From Acidaminobacter hydrogenoformans DSM 2784 (GTDB taxonomy: Bacteria; Bacillota; Clostridia; Peptostreptococcales; Acidaminobacteraceae), in assembly GCF_900103005.1 (NCBI RefSeq), contig NZ_FMWL01000008.1:62001-126000 (forward strand): a stretch of 64,000 nt of DNA, in the 5' to 3' direction. Of the stretch, positions 39,257 through 46,857 are shown piece by piece; positions within the stretch are counted from its first letter, which is position 1, and each line of letters starts with the position of its first letter. The notes below the pieces were generated by a model. It had not been told where the DNA came from. It saw only the letters and a list, made by a program, of their open reading frames with translations, and ran no database searches. A program made the position numbers and the translations under genes.

Positions 39257-39347
39257 TATAATATGAGTATGTGAAAAATAAAACGCATCGTTACAAAAGG
39301 GTGACAGCGACCCAACAGTCCAGCATCCAGGATATGCGTTCTTTCAC
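39257..39347 (+). promoter_or_regulatory. Promoter -10 box and structured 5' leader of the surface protein gene
   Basis: A perfect TATAAT (39257-39262) predicts a start near 39269. The transcript would begin with a long stem: GTGAAA (39271-39276) pairs with TTTCAC (39342-39347), and AACGCAT (39282-39288) pairs with ATGCGTT (39334-39340). A smaller hairpin, GGGT-GACAGCG-ACCC, lies inside. The -35 region is poor. A stabilising 5' structure is suggested; it matches no riboswitch class I recognise. Confidence 0.55.
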
Positions 39348-39368
39348 AAAAAAATTAAGGGGGACACT

Positions 39369-41276
39369 ATGATTAGACACAAGAAGCTCATTGCACTCAC
39401 CATGGCTGCAGCGGTTTCAGTGACCATGCTTCCTGCCGTGACGTCTACAGGCGTTTTTGCCGCGGACACCACAACAGGCGCATCTAACTGGACACCGAGT
39501 CCGGCTCCAGCTCCAGCTCCGGCTCCAGCTCCAGCTCCAAAGCCTGCACCAGCCCCAAGTCCGACTCCAGCCCCAAGCCAGCCTTCTACATCTGCACCCG
39601 TGGAAACCTCAGTCACCGGAATCTTCAGACTGCTCATGGAAGGCTCATTTGGCGAAGATGTCAAGCTCCTCCAAACTATGCTGAACAACATCAGTTATAA
39701 GCTTTCTGTCGACGGGATCTTTGGAAAATTGACTGCTGCGGCTGTCAGAGAATTCCAGGGTGTCAACGGTCTGGCAGCAGATGGCATTGTCGGTCCGAAA
39801 ACACTTGGCAAGCTGGCACCAGCTGCACCTGCCGAGGCTGAAAAGACTGTTGGACCGGCAGTGGATACAATTGCCACGGCTTCAATCGTCGACAACAACG
39901 CAGACTTTGAGAAGGCTATTGGCACAGAGGGCTTCTGGCTTGCAGCTACCCTTAAGGACCTGACCTTCACAGCGCCTTTAGTCCTCGACGGCAACTTCGT
40001 CAATGACGACGGCAAGGAAGCCCGCAAGATCGCGCTTTACACCCAAGATGAAAACCGCAACGTCATTGACAATTTTACCCTGACCGCGCCTAAGCTCACG
40101 ATTCAGAGTCCAAGCGGCCGCCTCCAGAATGGCGGCTTCGTCGGTGATCTCTACGTCAATGCAGCGAAGTTTGAGATCCGCGGCACAAAGGTCATCGGCA
40201 ATGTCTATGTCTCTGAAGCCGGCTTCAAACTTACCAATGCCAAAGTTGAAGGCAACGTCTTCTACACAACTCAAGCTGCTAAAGATGGCGCTGTGATCGA
40301 TGCCAAGAGCACCGTTTCAGGCGATATCGCCCTGATGCAGCCAGATGTCGTTACAACGGCTTCCCTCGTTGACAATGCTGACGCCATGATGGCCGGTCTT
40401 AAAGCTGACGGCAAATGGATCGTCGCTGCGATCCGTGACATCACGACAGACAAAGAAGTCGTCATCAACGGCACCTTCACAGATGGCAAAAAAGACGCTG
40501 AGGGCAATGATGTCATCCGCAGAAAGCTCGCTTTCTACAGCCAGGACGACAAGCGCAACATCACCCGCGTCTTCACGCTGACTGCTCCAAAAGTCTGGGT
40601 CAACAGCCCGAACACTGTCTTCCAGGGCGGCATCTTTAACGGTGATGTTTACGTCAACGCTAAAGGCTTCAACCTTGTTAAACAGACAGTCAACGGCAAT
40701 ATCTACTTTATGACGCAAGAAGCAAAGGATACCTTCAAGACTGACGCGGTCAGCAAAGTCAACGGTGAAAAAGTCCTGATCCAGGTTGACGCCGTTACAA
40801 ACGCTTCCCTCGTCGACAATGTTGCTGACCTTGAAAAAGGCATCAGCACTGAAGGTACTTGGATCGTTTCCCTCTCCAGAGACCTTGCAGTCAATAAGGC
40901 ACTGGTTATGGACGGCGACTTCGAAAACACCAAAACACCGCCTGCAGTTGCAAGAAAGCTCGCGCTCTACAGCCAGGACGCTGATCACAACATCACGAGA
41001 AACTTCACGCTGATGGCTCAGCGCATCACGGTCAAGAGCCCGAATGCACGCATTCAGGGCGGCATCTTCGACGGCAACGTTTACGCTAAGGGAGAAAACT
41101 TCCAGCTCGTCAAGACAACTGTGGTTGGCAACGTTTACGTCAGCACGCCAAACTTTAAAATGACAAGCTCAAAGATTGACGGCAACCTGATCTTCATGAA
41201 CGCTGAAGCTGCTGCATCCTTCACCAAGGATGAAACAAGCAGCATCACGGGCTCAACGTCTACGGTTGCTCAGTAA
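39369..41276 (+). CDS. Secreted peptidoglycan-binding protein with three long repeats
   Basis: A 635-residue exported protein. The signal peptide (residues 1-31, ending VFAAD) is followed by a Pro-Ala linker (about 42-78) made of PAPAPA repeats. A peptidoglycan-binding domain (PF01471 type; GSFGEDVKLLQTMLNN...VDGIFGKLTAAAVREFQ) lies at about 92-150. Three repeats of about 150 residues fill the rest (about 168-325, 326-475, 476-630). Each has TASLVDN, a Trp-containing start (FWLAATLKDL, KWIVAAIRDI, TWIVSLSRDL), KLALYSQDDKRNIT, FTLTAPK and GNVYV/GNIYF motifs. The many short beta-rich GxVYV steps suggest a beta-helix-like fold. I do not recognise the repeat family. GGGGGACACT before the ATG is the ribosome site. 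It is probably an abundant wall-bound surface protein. Confidence 0.88.
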   Translation: MIRHKKLIALTMAAAVSVTMLPAVTSTGVFAADTTTGASNWTPSPAPAPAPAPAPAPKPAPAPSPTPAPSQPSTSAPVETSVTGIFRLLMEGSFGEDVKLLQTMLNNISYKLSVDGIFGKLTAAAVREFQGVNGLAADGIVGPKTLGKLAPAAPAEAEKTVGPAVDTIATASIVDNNADFEKAIGTEGFWLAATLKDLTFTAPLVLDGNFVNDDGKEARKIALYTQDENRNVIDNFTLTAPKLTIQSPSGRLQNGGFVGDLYVNAAKFEIRGTKVIGNVYVSEAGFKLTNAKVEGNVFYTTQAAKDGAVIDAKSTVSGDIALMQPDVVTTASLVDNADAMMAGLKADGKWIVAAIRDITTDKEVVINGTFTDGKKDAEGNDVIRRKLAFYSQDDKRNITRVFTLTAPKVWVNSPNTVFQGGIFNGDVYVNAKGFNLVKQTVNGNIYFMTQEAKDTFKTDAVSKVNGEKVLIQVDAVTNASLVDNVADLEKGISTEGTWIVSLSRDLAVNKALVMDGDFENTKTPPAVARKLALYSQDADHNITRNFTLMAQRITVKSPNARIQGGIFDGNVYAKGENFQLVKTTVVGNVYVSTPNFKMTSSKIDGNLIFMNAEAAASFTKDETSSITGSTSTVAQ

Positions 41277-41302
41277 TCAAAGAGAATAACCTTATATTAA
41301 TA

Positions 41303-41345
41303 AAAAGGGAAAAGGAGAGGCTATTGGCTCCTTTTCCCTTTTTAT
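41303..41345 (+). terminator. Terminator of the surface protein gene
   Basis: AAAAGGGAAAAGGAG pairs with CTCCTTTTCCCTTTTT, ending in a T-run, 27 nt after the stop. Confidence 0.93.
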
Positions 41346-41518
41346 TTACCCTCTGTTTAAATTGTGCGGTAAAACCGGGTTGCCACAGTCCTCATTAACT
41401 CATAATTGACTTCCGCAGCCTCTTCTTTCCAGCGCTTGGGTTGACACCCCAACAAAAAACCAGTATATTTTATAATATCTTCGAAATCCACTAACTGAGA
41501 GATATGAGGTTATAAACA

Positions 41519-42097
41519 ATGACAACAAAGGAAATGCTGGGTAAATTCTCCACAGCCGAGTTGGCGGATGCCATGCGCGGCGAAAATGTCATGGATGTCG
41601 AAATCCGACCCATCCACTTCAACATGAAAATGGCCGGTCCCGCGTTCACCATCCACTTGCCCTTTGAAAACGGCAAAAAGACTATGGATGCTGTGCTTGA
41701 AGCGCCGCAGGGCAGTGTGATAGTCATATCTACAAGTCACACCAAGCACCGGGCCGTCTGGGGCGATGTCCGCACCACCATGGCCCTGAGGCAGGGCGTC
41801 AGTGGTGTCGTTGTAGACGGACCCATCCGGGACGTCAACCGCATCACCGAAATGGGGCTCCCCGTTTTTTACAGATATATCTCCCCCGCCTCCTATCACG
41901 ACAGTGAGCTTGGAGAGATCCAGGTTCCTGTGGAATGCGGCGGTCTCAACATCCGTCCTGGCGACTACATTGCCGGCGACGAAAACGGCGTCGTCGTTAT
42001 TCCCGCAGAGCAGCTTGAAACAGTATACGCTGCTGCTGAGCGAAAATGGGAAGCGGATCACCAGCTTAAAGCACAAATTGTGGCGGAAGCCAGATAA
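41519..42097 (+). CDS. RraA-like family protein
   Basis: A 192-residue protein of the RraA / HMG-CHA-aldolase-like fold. STAELADAMRG opens it. MKMAGPAFTIHLP, WGDVRTTMALRQGVSGVVVDGPIRDV and the C-terminal PGDYIAGDENGVVVIP are all typical. The Arg-Asp pair in GPIRDV corresponds to the pyruvate/metal site of the aldolases. Family members are either RNase E inhibitors or class II aldolases acting on 4-hydroxy-4-methyl-2-oxoglutarate and relatives, and older annotation calls many of them methyltransferases. Which applies here is open. GAGG lies about 10 nt before the ATG. It is a single gene with a shared terminator. Confidence 0.88.
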   Translation: MTTKEMLGKFSTAELADAMRGENVMDVEIRPIHFNMKMAGPAFTIHLPFENGKKTMDAVLEAPQGSVIVISTSHTKHRAVWGDVRTTMALRQGVSGVVVDGPIRDVNRITEMGLPVFYRYISPASYHDSELGEIQVPVECGGLNIRPGDYIAGDENGVVVIPAEQLETVYAAAERKWEADHQLKAQIVAEAR

Positions 42098-42101
42098 GCA
42101 A

Positions 42102-42153
42102 AAGGAAGTCGACACCAATTTGGTTTACAAACCCTATTGGCATCGACTTCCTT
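42102..42153. terminator. Bidirectional terminator between RraA-like and GNAT genes
   Basis: AAGGAAGTCGA (42102-42112) pairs exactly with TCGACTTCCTT (42143-42153). The loop can form a second CCAAT/ATTGG helix. Confidence 0.82.
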
Positions 42154-42175
42154 GATTATTTTTATTGAGAAAACT

Positions 42176-42697
42176 TCACCAGCTGCCACCGACAGCATAT
42201 TGCGACTGTGTGTTCTCGTAATGCTTACAAAGGAGCGCTCGAGTGTAGCCTCTCGGCGCATCCGAAGAGACGATCACAAAACCTTTGCTATAGTAAAAGC
42301 GAATCAGCGAAAGCAGACACGCAGCAGTGTGCAGGATCAAACGGTCAAAGCCATTATCCTCCATGTAATCGTCTACAGCTGCCATCAGCCTGTCCCCAAT
42401 CTTTTTGCCCTTAAAGACATTAAGCACTCCAAAACGGCTGAAATAGACGCTGCCATCCGCCATGACCTCAAGCCTGACGCTGCCTGCCACAACACCCTCC
42501 ACTTCAGCGACGAGGATGATCTTTTCTTCCAGCTGCTTTTCAATATCCGCACAGGTCTCCTCAAGTGCCTGAACAGACCCCGGCGACGAGATCCCCACCT
42601 TCATGGCATAGAAGGAAAAAGCCTCCTGCATGATTTGACGGATCGCTGGCACGTCTTCTTTAGTTGCTGGTCTCACCATAACAGGCTTCTTAGCCAT
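42176..42697 (-). CDS. GNAT-family N-acetyltransferase
   Basis: A 173-residue acetyl-CoA-dependent acyltransferase. MVRPATKEDVPAIRQIMQEA is the usual N terminus. The acetyl-CoA site is in YFSRFGVLNVFKGKKIGDRL (about 85-104; the loop is K-G-K-K-I-G). LILHTAACLLSLIRFYYSKG matches motif B, and GFVIVSSD closes the core. GGGAGGTGCC lies just before the ATG at 42697. It stands alone and its acceptor substrate is unknown. Confidence 0.9.
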   Translation of the reverse strand: MAKKPVMVRPATKEDVPAIRQIMQEAFSFYAMKVGISSPGSVQALEETCADIEKQLEEKIILVAEVEGVVAGSVRLEVMADGSVYFSRFGVLNVFKGKKIGDRLMAAVDDYMEDNGFDRLILHTAACLLSLIRFYYSKGFVIVSSDAPRGYTRALLCKHYENTQSQYAVGGSW

Positions 42698-42820
42698 AAG
42701 GCACCTCCCTGACAGATTTTTCTGAGAATAGTTATTTAATCATTAATTATGTATAATATTACACTATTTTCTGAAAGTTTTCAAGGACAAAATGCAAGTT
42801 GAATAGATTTTTTTGCATAA

Positions 42821-42867
42821 AAACAAGTCGGCCGATTGTGATTCAACCACCACAAACCGCCGACTTT
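42821..42867 (-). terminator. Terminator of the VWA-MoxR-LRR-UPF0158 gene set
   Basis: AAGTCGGC (42825-42832) pairs with GCCGACTT (42859-42866). On the minus strand TTTTT follows. It lies about 47 nt past the UPF0158 stop. Confidence 0.78.
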
Positions 42868-42913
42868 CCTGATTTTTTGTCAATTCACTTTACCTGTCCC
42901 TCACCGGACCCGA

Positions 42914-43414
42914 CTATTCATACGGCACCTTATTCTTCTCACACCACTGGACCGCAAATTTCACAGTCTCGGCACTTTGATAAGCAAACCATTCCTGCTC
43001 AATCTCAAGCCTGAGCAGTGTTTCCCTGAAACGTCCGAAGGCCCCTTTGCCTTGGATGGCGCTAAGGAGCGCTTCCCTGGCCTGACCTGATTTGACTTGA
43101 TGGCAGAACGTTTCCATCATGTCATATTTCTCAGTTGAGGTCATTTTGGGGAGAAGCTTATATCGCACAGGATTGCCAACAATATTTATGGCAAATTGGA
43201 TTGCCTCACGTTCATACTCAGAAAAAGAAGACAGATCTTTGACCTTCTCCGAGGTATTCGAAGGCCCCTCCTTCGCTTTAACGATCTGATCCGCGAGGCG
43301 CTTTTCCACATCGCTGACCATAATGACTTCACCAGTTTCCATATCCAGGTACCTGTCCAATTCGTCAAAACTCATTTCCAGCTCGCTGGCGAGCGCCTCA
43401 ATGTCAACTTTCAT
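42914..43414 (-). CDS. UPF0158 family protein
   Basis: A 166-residue soluble protein. MKVDIEALASELEMSFDELDRYLDMETGEV at the start and KGAFGRFRETLLRLEIEQEW plus FAVQWCEKNKVPYE at the end are the UPF0158 (PF03682) pattern. The family has no established function. ATG at 43414 is chosen because GAGGAG lies 8 nt upstream; the GTG at 43423 would overlap that site. It lies 23 nt after the leucine-rich-repeat gene and ahead of a terminator, so it is the last gene of the VWA-MoxR-LRR unit. Confidence 0.88.
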   Translation of the reverse strand: MKVDIEALASELEMSFDELDRYLDMETGEVIMVSDVEKRLADQIVKAKEGPSNTSEKVKDLSSFSEYEREAIQFAINIVGNPVRYKLLPKMTSTEKYDMMETFCHQVKSGQAREALLSAIQGKGAFGRFRETLLRLEIEQEWFAYQSAETVKFAVQWCEKNKVPYE

Positions 43415-43437
43415 CCTGCTCACTCCTCAAAATCAGT

Positions 43438-45033
43438 CTATAACGCATACTTGTCTTCCTCGAAGCTTGAGTGCTCAAATTTATATTGCAGCAGCAGTGC
43501 CATTAACTCCGCATGTTTCCCCGTATTCGCCAGCTCAATCATTTGATCGATATTATCCGAATGGATCACCCCATGCTCAATTAACTGAAGGAGTGCCTGC
43601 GTGTCATGACGCTTTATAAAGTGCCAGACACTTTTTTTAAGATTATTTCGGAGGTAGAGATGGTAAATTTCATAGTTATCAGGACTGAGCGCAATAGAAT
43701 ATACCATGCGCTTGAGCGCGAGATCGTACTTTTCATCCATAATGTCGACGACGTTAAACAATCTGACATAAGCGGCATAATCAAGCCGAATCTCAGTTTC
43801 ATCCGATTCAATACAAGCCTCAAGCTCCAGTCTCCGTGACGCTGGAACCTTGGCCCATACTGAGACAAAGGGAAAAAGAACACGTTCGGGATCCTCTATG
43901 TGACAGCGTACAACCTCATGGAGATTTGATCCGTTAAAAACCTTCAGACCAAGATGCAGTTTTAGCTCAGGGCACTTCTTGAAAGTATCTTCCCTAACCC
44001 GAGGCAGAACGTCTCTAAAATAGACGCCTTTTAGCCGGCTGCAATTCTCAAAGGCAAAGTCGCCAAGTGACTGGACGGTTTCCGGTATGACGACTTTTTC
44101 CAAGTGGGCACAGTCACTGAAAGCCCGGTCATGAATGTGCGTCACCCCATAAGGGATTTCATACTCAGAAACCCCTGAGGCCATAGGGAACCGAATGAGT
44201 TTGCTTTGGGCACGGTCCATCAAAACGCCTTTTTTTGATTCGTAGACTAAGTTGGCTTCAGAAACCTCAATGCGTTTGAGTGCACTGCACCTATGAAAGG
44301 CATTTGACCCAATGCGTTGAACCTTGGCAGGAATGCGTATGGTCTCGAGACCCTCACATCCCTTAAAGGCCCATTCGCCAATGTCCTCGAGACGCTCTGG
44401 CAGGGTCAGTCCCTCGAGTGCGCTGCAACCGGAAAAAGCCCATTCGCCAATTTTTGTGATGCCTTCTGGCAGGTCAAGATGGGAAAGGGACTTGCAGCCG
44501 CTCAGCATGTGGTCCGAGATGCCCTCGAGACTTTGGGGCAGTGTGAGGGTTTGAAGGGCTTCGCAGTCGGAAAATGACCATCGGCCAATGCTTTTGACGC
44601 TTTCTGGAATTTCGACTTCCTTTAGCTTCAGGCACATTTTGAAGGTGCAGTGGCTGATCTCCTGGAGGCCCGCCGGCAGCGAGACGCTGTGCAAATTGAT
44701 GCAGCCCCAGAACGCGCTTTCGCCAAGGTACTTGAGGGTGGCGGGCAAGGCCATGGCGGAGAGGTTGTAGCAGGCGTAAAAGGCGTTGTTGCCTATGCGC
44801 TCCAGACCCTCAGGGAGCTTAATACTTCCAAGGCGCTCACAGCGATCGAAGGACCAGCTGCGAATTTCCGTCACCGTAGAGGGCAGCTCGACGCTGAGCA
44901 GGTCTTTATGATTGGCAAAGGCGTACTCATCTATGATGCGAATGCCCTCCGGGACCACGACGTGGGGCTCGTGGCCCTTGTAGCGGATTAAAAGGCCCTG
45001 GGCCAGATCCACGTGAAAGCCGGCGTTTTCCAT
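43438..45033 (-). CDS. BspA-type leucine-rich-repeat protein
   Basis: A 531-residue protein. Residues about 20-370 are some 14 repeats of the BspA-like (LRR_5) kind. Examples are LPEGLERIGNNAFYACYNL, IPESVKSIGRWSFSDCEAL and LPERLEDIGEWAFKGCEGL. The C-terminal ~160 residues are helical (SIALSPDNYEIYHLYLRNNL) and could hold ankyrin-like helices (DTQALLQLIEHGVI). There is no signal peptide or anchor, so unlike many BspA proteins it is probably cytosolic. GGGAGGTGAACCC precedes the ATG at 45033; the longer frame upstream lies within the moxR gene. It starts 4 nt after the MoxR stop, so the two are coupled. It may bind or recognise a target for the MoxR-VWA pair (inference). Confidence 0.92.
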   Translation of the reverse strand: MENAGFHVDLAQGLLIRYKGHEPHVVVPEGIRIIDEYAFANHKDLLSVELPSTVTEIRSWSFDRCERLGSIKLPEGLERIGNNAFYACYNLSAMALPATLKYLGESAFWGCINLHSVSLPAGLQEISHCTFKMCLKLKEVEIPESVKSIGRWSFSDCEALQTLTLPQSLEGISDHMLSGCKSLSHLDLPEGITKIGEWAFSGCSALEGLTLPERLEDIGEWAFKGCEGLETIRIPAKVQRIGSNAFHRCSALKRIEVSEANLVYESKKGVLMDRAQSKLIRFPMASGVSEYEIPYGVTHIHDRAFSDCAHLEKVVIPETVQSLGDFAFENCSRLKGVYFRDVLPRVREDTFKKCPELKLHLGLKVFNGSNLHEVVRCHIEDPERVLFPFVSVWAKVPASRRLELEACIESDETEIRLDYAAYVRLFNVVDIMDEKYDLALKRMVYSIALSPDNYEIYHLYLRNNLKKSVWHFIKRHDTQALLQLIEHGVIHSDNIDQMIELANTGKHAELMALLLQYKFEHSSFEEDKYAL

Positions 45034-45037
45034 GGGT

Positions 45038-46594
45038 TCACCTCCCGATGTCCGCGTCAAGGGCTTCGATGCGCTGCACAATGTCCTGCTGACGTTCGTA
45101 GAACAGGAGCGCCTTGTTGTGTTTAAAATAAGCGTCGCAGCCAAATTGGCCTATGAATCTGGCGCTGTGGCAATTGGCGGTGAGTTCCGTGACGAGGATC
45201 AAAATCTCGTTTCCGGCGCCGTAGGCTTCGTCCACAAATGCGAACATGTGGTCGAGATTGCTCTGGACCTCGGTGACCCTGGCTTTGAGTCCAGACACAT
45301 CCTGATCGAAACCGGCTTTGATGGCTGCAAATTCATCCTCTGGACTGCGGGCCCCCTCAAGCGCGACTCTTGCTTTGTAGCTCTCAAGGGCCTGGATGAT
45401 TTTGAGGTGGATCGCTTTGCGCTCCTGGGAGACAGCGCCTGTCATCTTTTCTTTATAGATGGCCTGATGTTGGCTCTGTATGACGGCTTCCACCAGTTTG
45501 GCCGCTTTTCCCTGAGCCCGGGTAACCGCTGAAGCAGTGGTGCCGAGGGTTCCAAGAAGCTGGTGCTTTATGTCTTTCAGAAGCTTGACCAACTCCGATA
45601 CCACCATTTCTGCCTGCACCGCATCCCGCATCTCCACCGTCACGGCGTCTATGAGGAGTCCAAGCAGTGACAGGCGCTCGTCAAACCGCGCGGCGGCCGC
45701 CCGTTCCAGAAGGGTTTCAGAAGCGGTGCCCTCAAGGATTTCGCGGATTTGATAGTCAGATTTGTATTTGTTGTAAAGGTCGTAGTAGACGGCGAAGTCC
45801 TTGGCAATCTTGTCGTTTTGGAGGTACTGGATGATCAGGTTTTCGTCTACAGGGATGCCTGCGCCCTCATAGAGCTGGATCATCTTGGAGAGATCCTCCC
45901 AGCCCCTGGCGGTGACGAAGGCTTTGCCGTCTATCGTCGTTTCGACGGAGTAAAAGTTGTGATTTTTCAGCTCCAGGTAGGAGAGGATGGCGCCGTGAAC
46001 CTGTTGCTGGTAGGCGTATTCCTTCCAGACTTTAAGGTTGGGCTCGACGTCAATTTTTTTGATCCGGTCCATGGTGACAATGTCGAATTCCCGGACGGAT
46101 TTGTTGTATTCCGGGGGATTTCCGGCGGTGACGATGATCCAGCCATCGGGCACCTTATGTCTTCCAAAGATCTTGAACTGAAGAAATTGAAGCATAGCCG
46201 GGGCCAATGTCTCAGAGACGCAGTTGAGCTCATCCAGAAAGAGGATCCCCTCGCGAACGCCAGAGGCCTCCATGGTGTCGTAAATGCTGGCTATGATCTC
46301 ACTCATGGTGTACTCGGAGACGTCAACCTCCACACCGCCGTAGGTCTTGCGGGAAATGAAGGGCAGCCCCAGGGCGCTCTGGCGGGTGTGGTGGGTCATG
46401 GAATAGGACACGAGGCCAAGGTTCAGCTCCTGGGCGACCTGCTCCATGATGGCGGTCTTGCCTATTCCTGGAACGCCATAGAGAAAAATGGGGCGCTGCT
46501 TTTCAATGGGAATTTTGTAGTCATCGAACTCATCTTTGGAAAGATAGGCGAAGACCGCATTTTTGACCTGGGTCTTGGCGTCTTTTATGTTCAT
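45038..46594 (-). CDS. MoxR-type AAA+ ATPase
   Basis: A 518-residue AAA+ protein. Walker A is FLYGVPGIGKTAIMEQV (about 36-52) and Walker B is GILFLDELNCV. The sensor 1 region is GWIIVTAGNPPEYNKSVREF and an arginine-finger-like MDRIKKIDVEP follows. The first ~290 residues are the MoxR core. The last ~230 residues are helical and coiled-coil-like (TTASAVTRAQGKAAKLVEAV, RVTEVQSNLDHMFAF), longer than in most MoxR proteins. MoxR ATPases act with VWA proteins as metal-insertion or complex-remodelling chaperones. AAGGAG lies 8 nt before the ATG at 46594. The VWA gene is upstream and the LRR gene downstream on the same strand. Confidence 0.92.
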   Translation of the reverse strand: MNIKDAKTQVKNAVFAYLSKDEFDDYKIPIEKQRPIFLYGVPGIGKTAIMEQVAQELNLGLVSYSMTHHTRQSALGLPFISRKTYGGVEVDVSEYTMSEIIASIYDTMEASGVREGILFLDELNCVSETLAPAMLQFLQFKIFGRHKVPDGWIIVTAGNPPEYNKSVREFDIVTMDRIKKIDVEPNLKVWKEYAYQQQVHGAILSYLELKNHNFYSVETTIDGKAFVTARGWEDLSKMIQLYEGAGIPVDENLIIQYLQNDKIAKDFAVYYDLYNKYKSDYQIREILEGTASETLLERAAAARFDERLSLLGLLIDAVTVEMRDAVQAEMVVSELVKLLKDIKHQLLGTLGTTASAVTRAQGKAAKLVEAVIQSQHQAIYKEKMTGAVSQERKAIHLKIIQALESYKARVALEGARSPEDEFAAIKAGFDQDVSGLKARVTEVQSNLDHMFAFVDEAYGAGNEILILVTELTANCHSARFIGQFGCDAYFKHNKALLFYERQQDIVQRIEALDADIGR

Positions 46595-46622
46595 GGGGGT
46601 CACTCCTTGTACTGGAGATGCG

Positions 46623-46727
46623 TTGTTGGTGGGGGACAGGGACTTCTGGTGGGGGACAGGGACTTCTGGTGCGGGACAGGGACGCGTGGTGCGGGACAGG
46701 GACGCGTGGTGGGGGACAGGGACAAAC
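46623..46727. repeat. REP-like tandem array, five 20-bp units
   Basis: Five units of the form GGTGGGGGACAGGGACTTCT follow one another with a 20-bp period. The four spacer bases vary (TTCT, GCGT) and the fourth base of the unit is sometimes C. It lies in the 263-nt gap between the VWA gene and moxR, which are otherwise arranged like an operon. Confidence 0.92.
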
Positions 46728-46857
46728 CAAAAAATTGCTCGAATTGGTGGAAGGGCATGGCGCCGAGGTAGTCCTTAGTCCGATTGTCTGGGCTATGGTC
46801 AGCTGTCCGACGCATAACCTTGGGCCCCGCTTTTGGGAGACGCCCCCTTTTTTTCGC

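Noticed and set aside
39281..39347. Cyclic-di-GMP or other known riboswitch before the surface protein gene
   Set aside because: The conserved core sequences of those classes are not present; only a stem structure is.
45749..46771. A 340-codon plus-strand frame opposite moxR
   Set aside because: Antisense shadow of the AAA+ gene, with no domain of its own.
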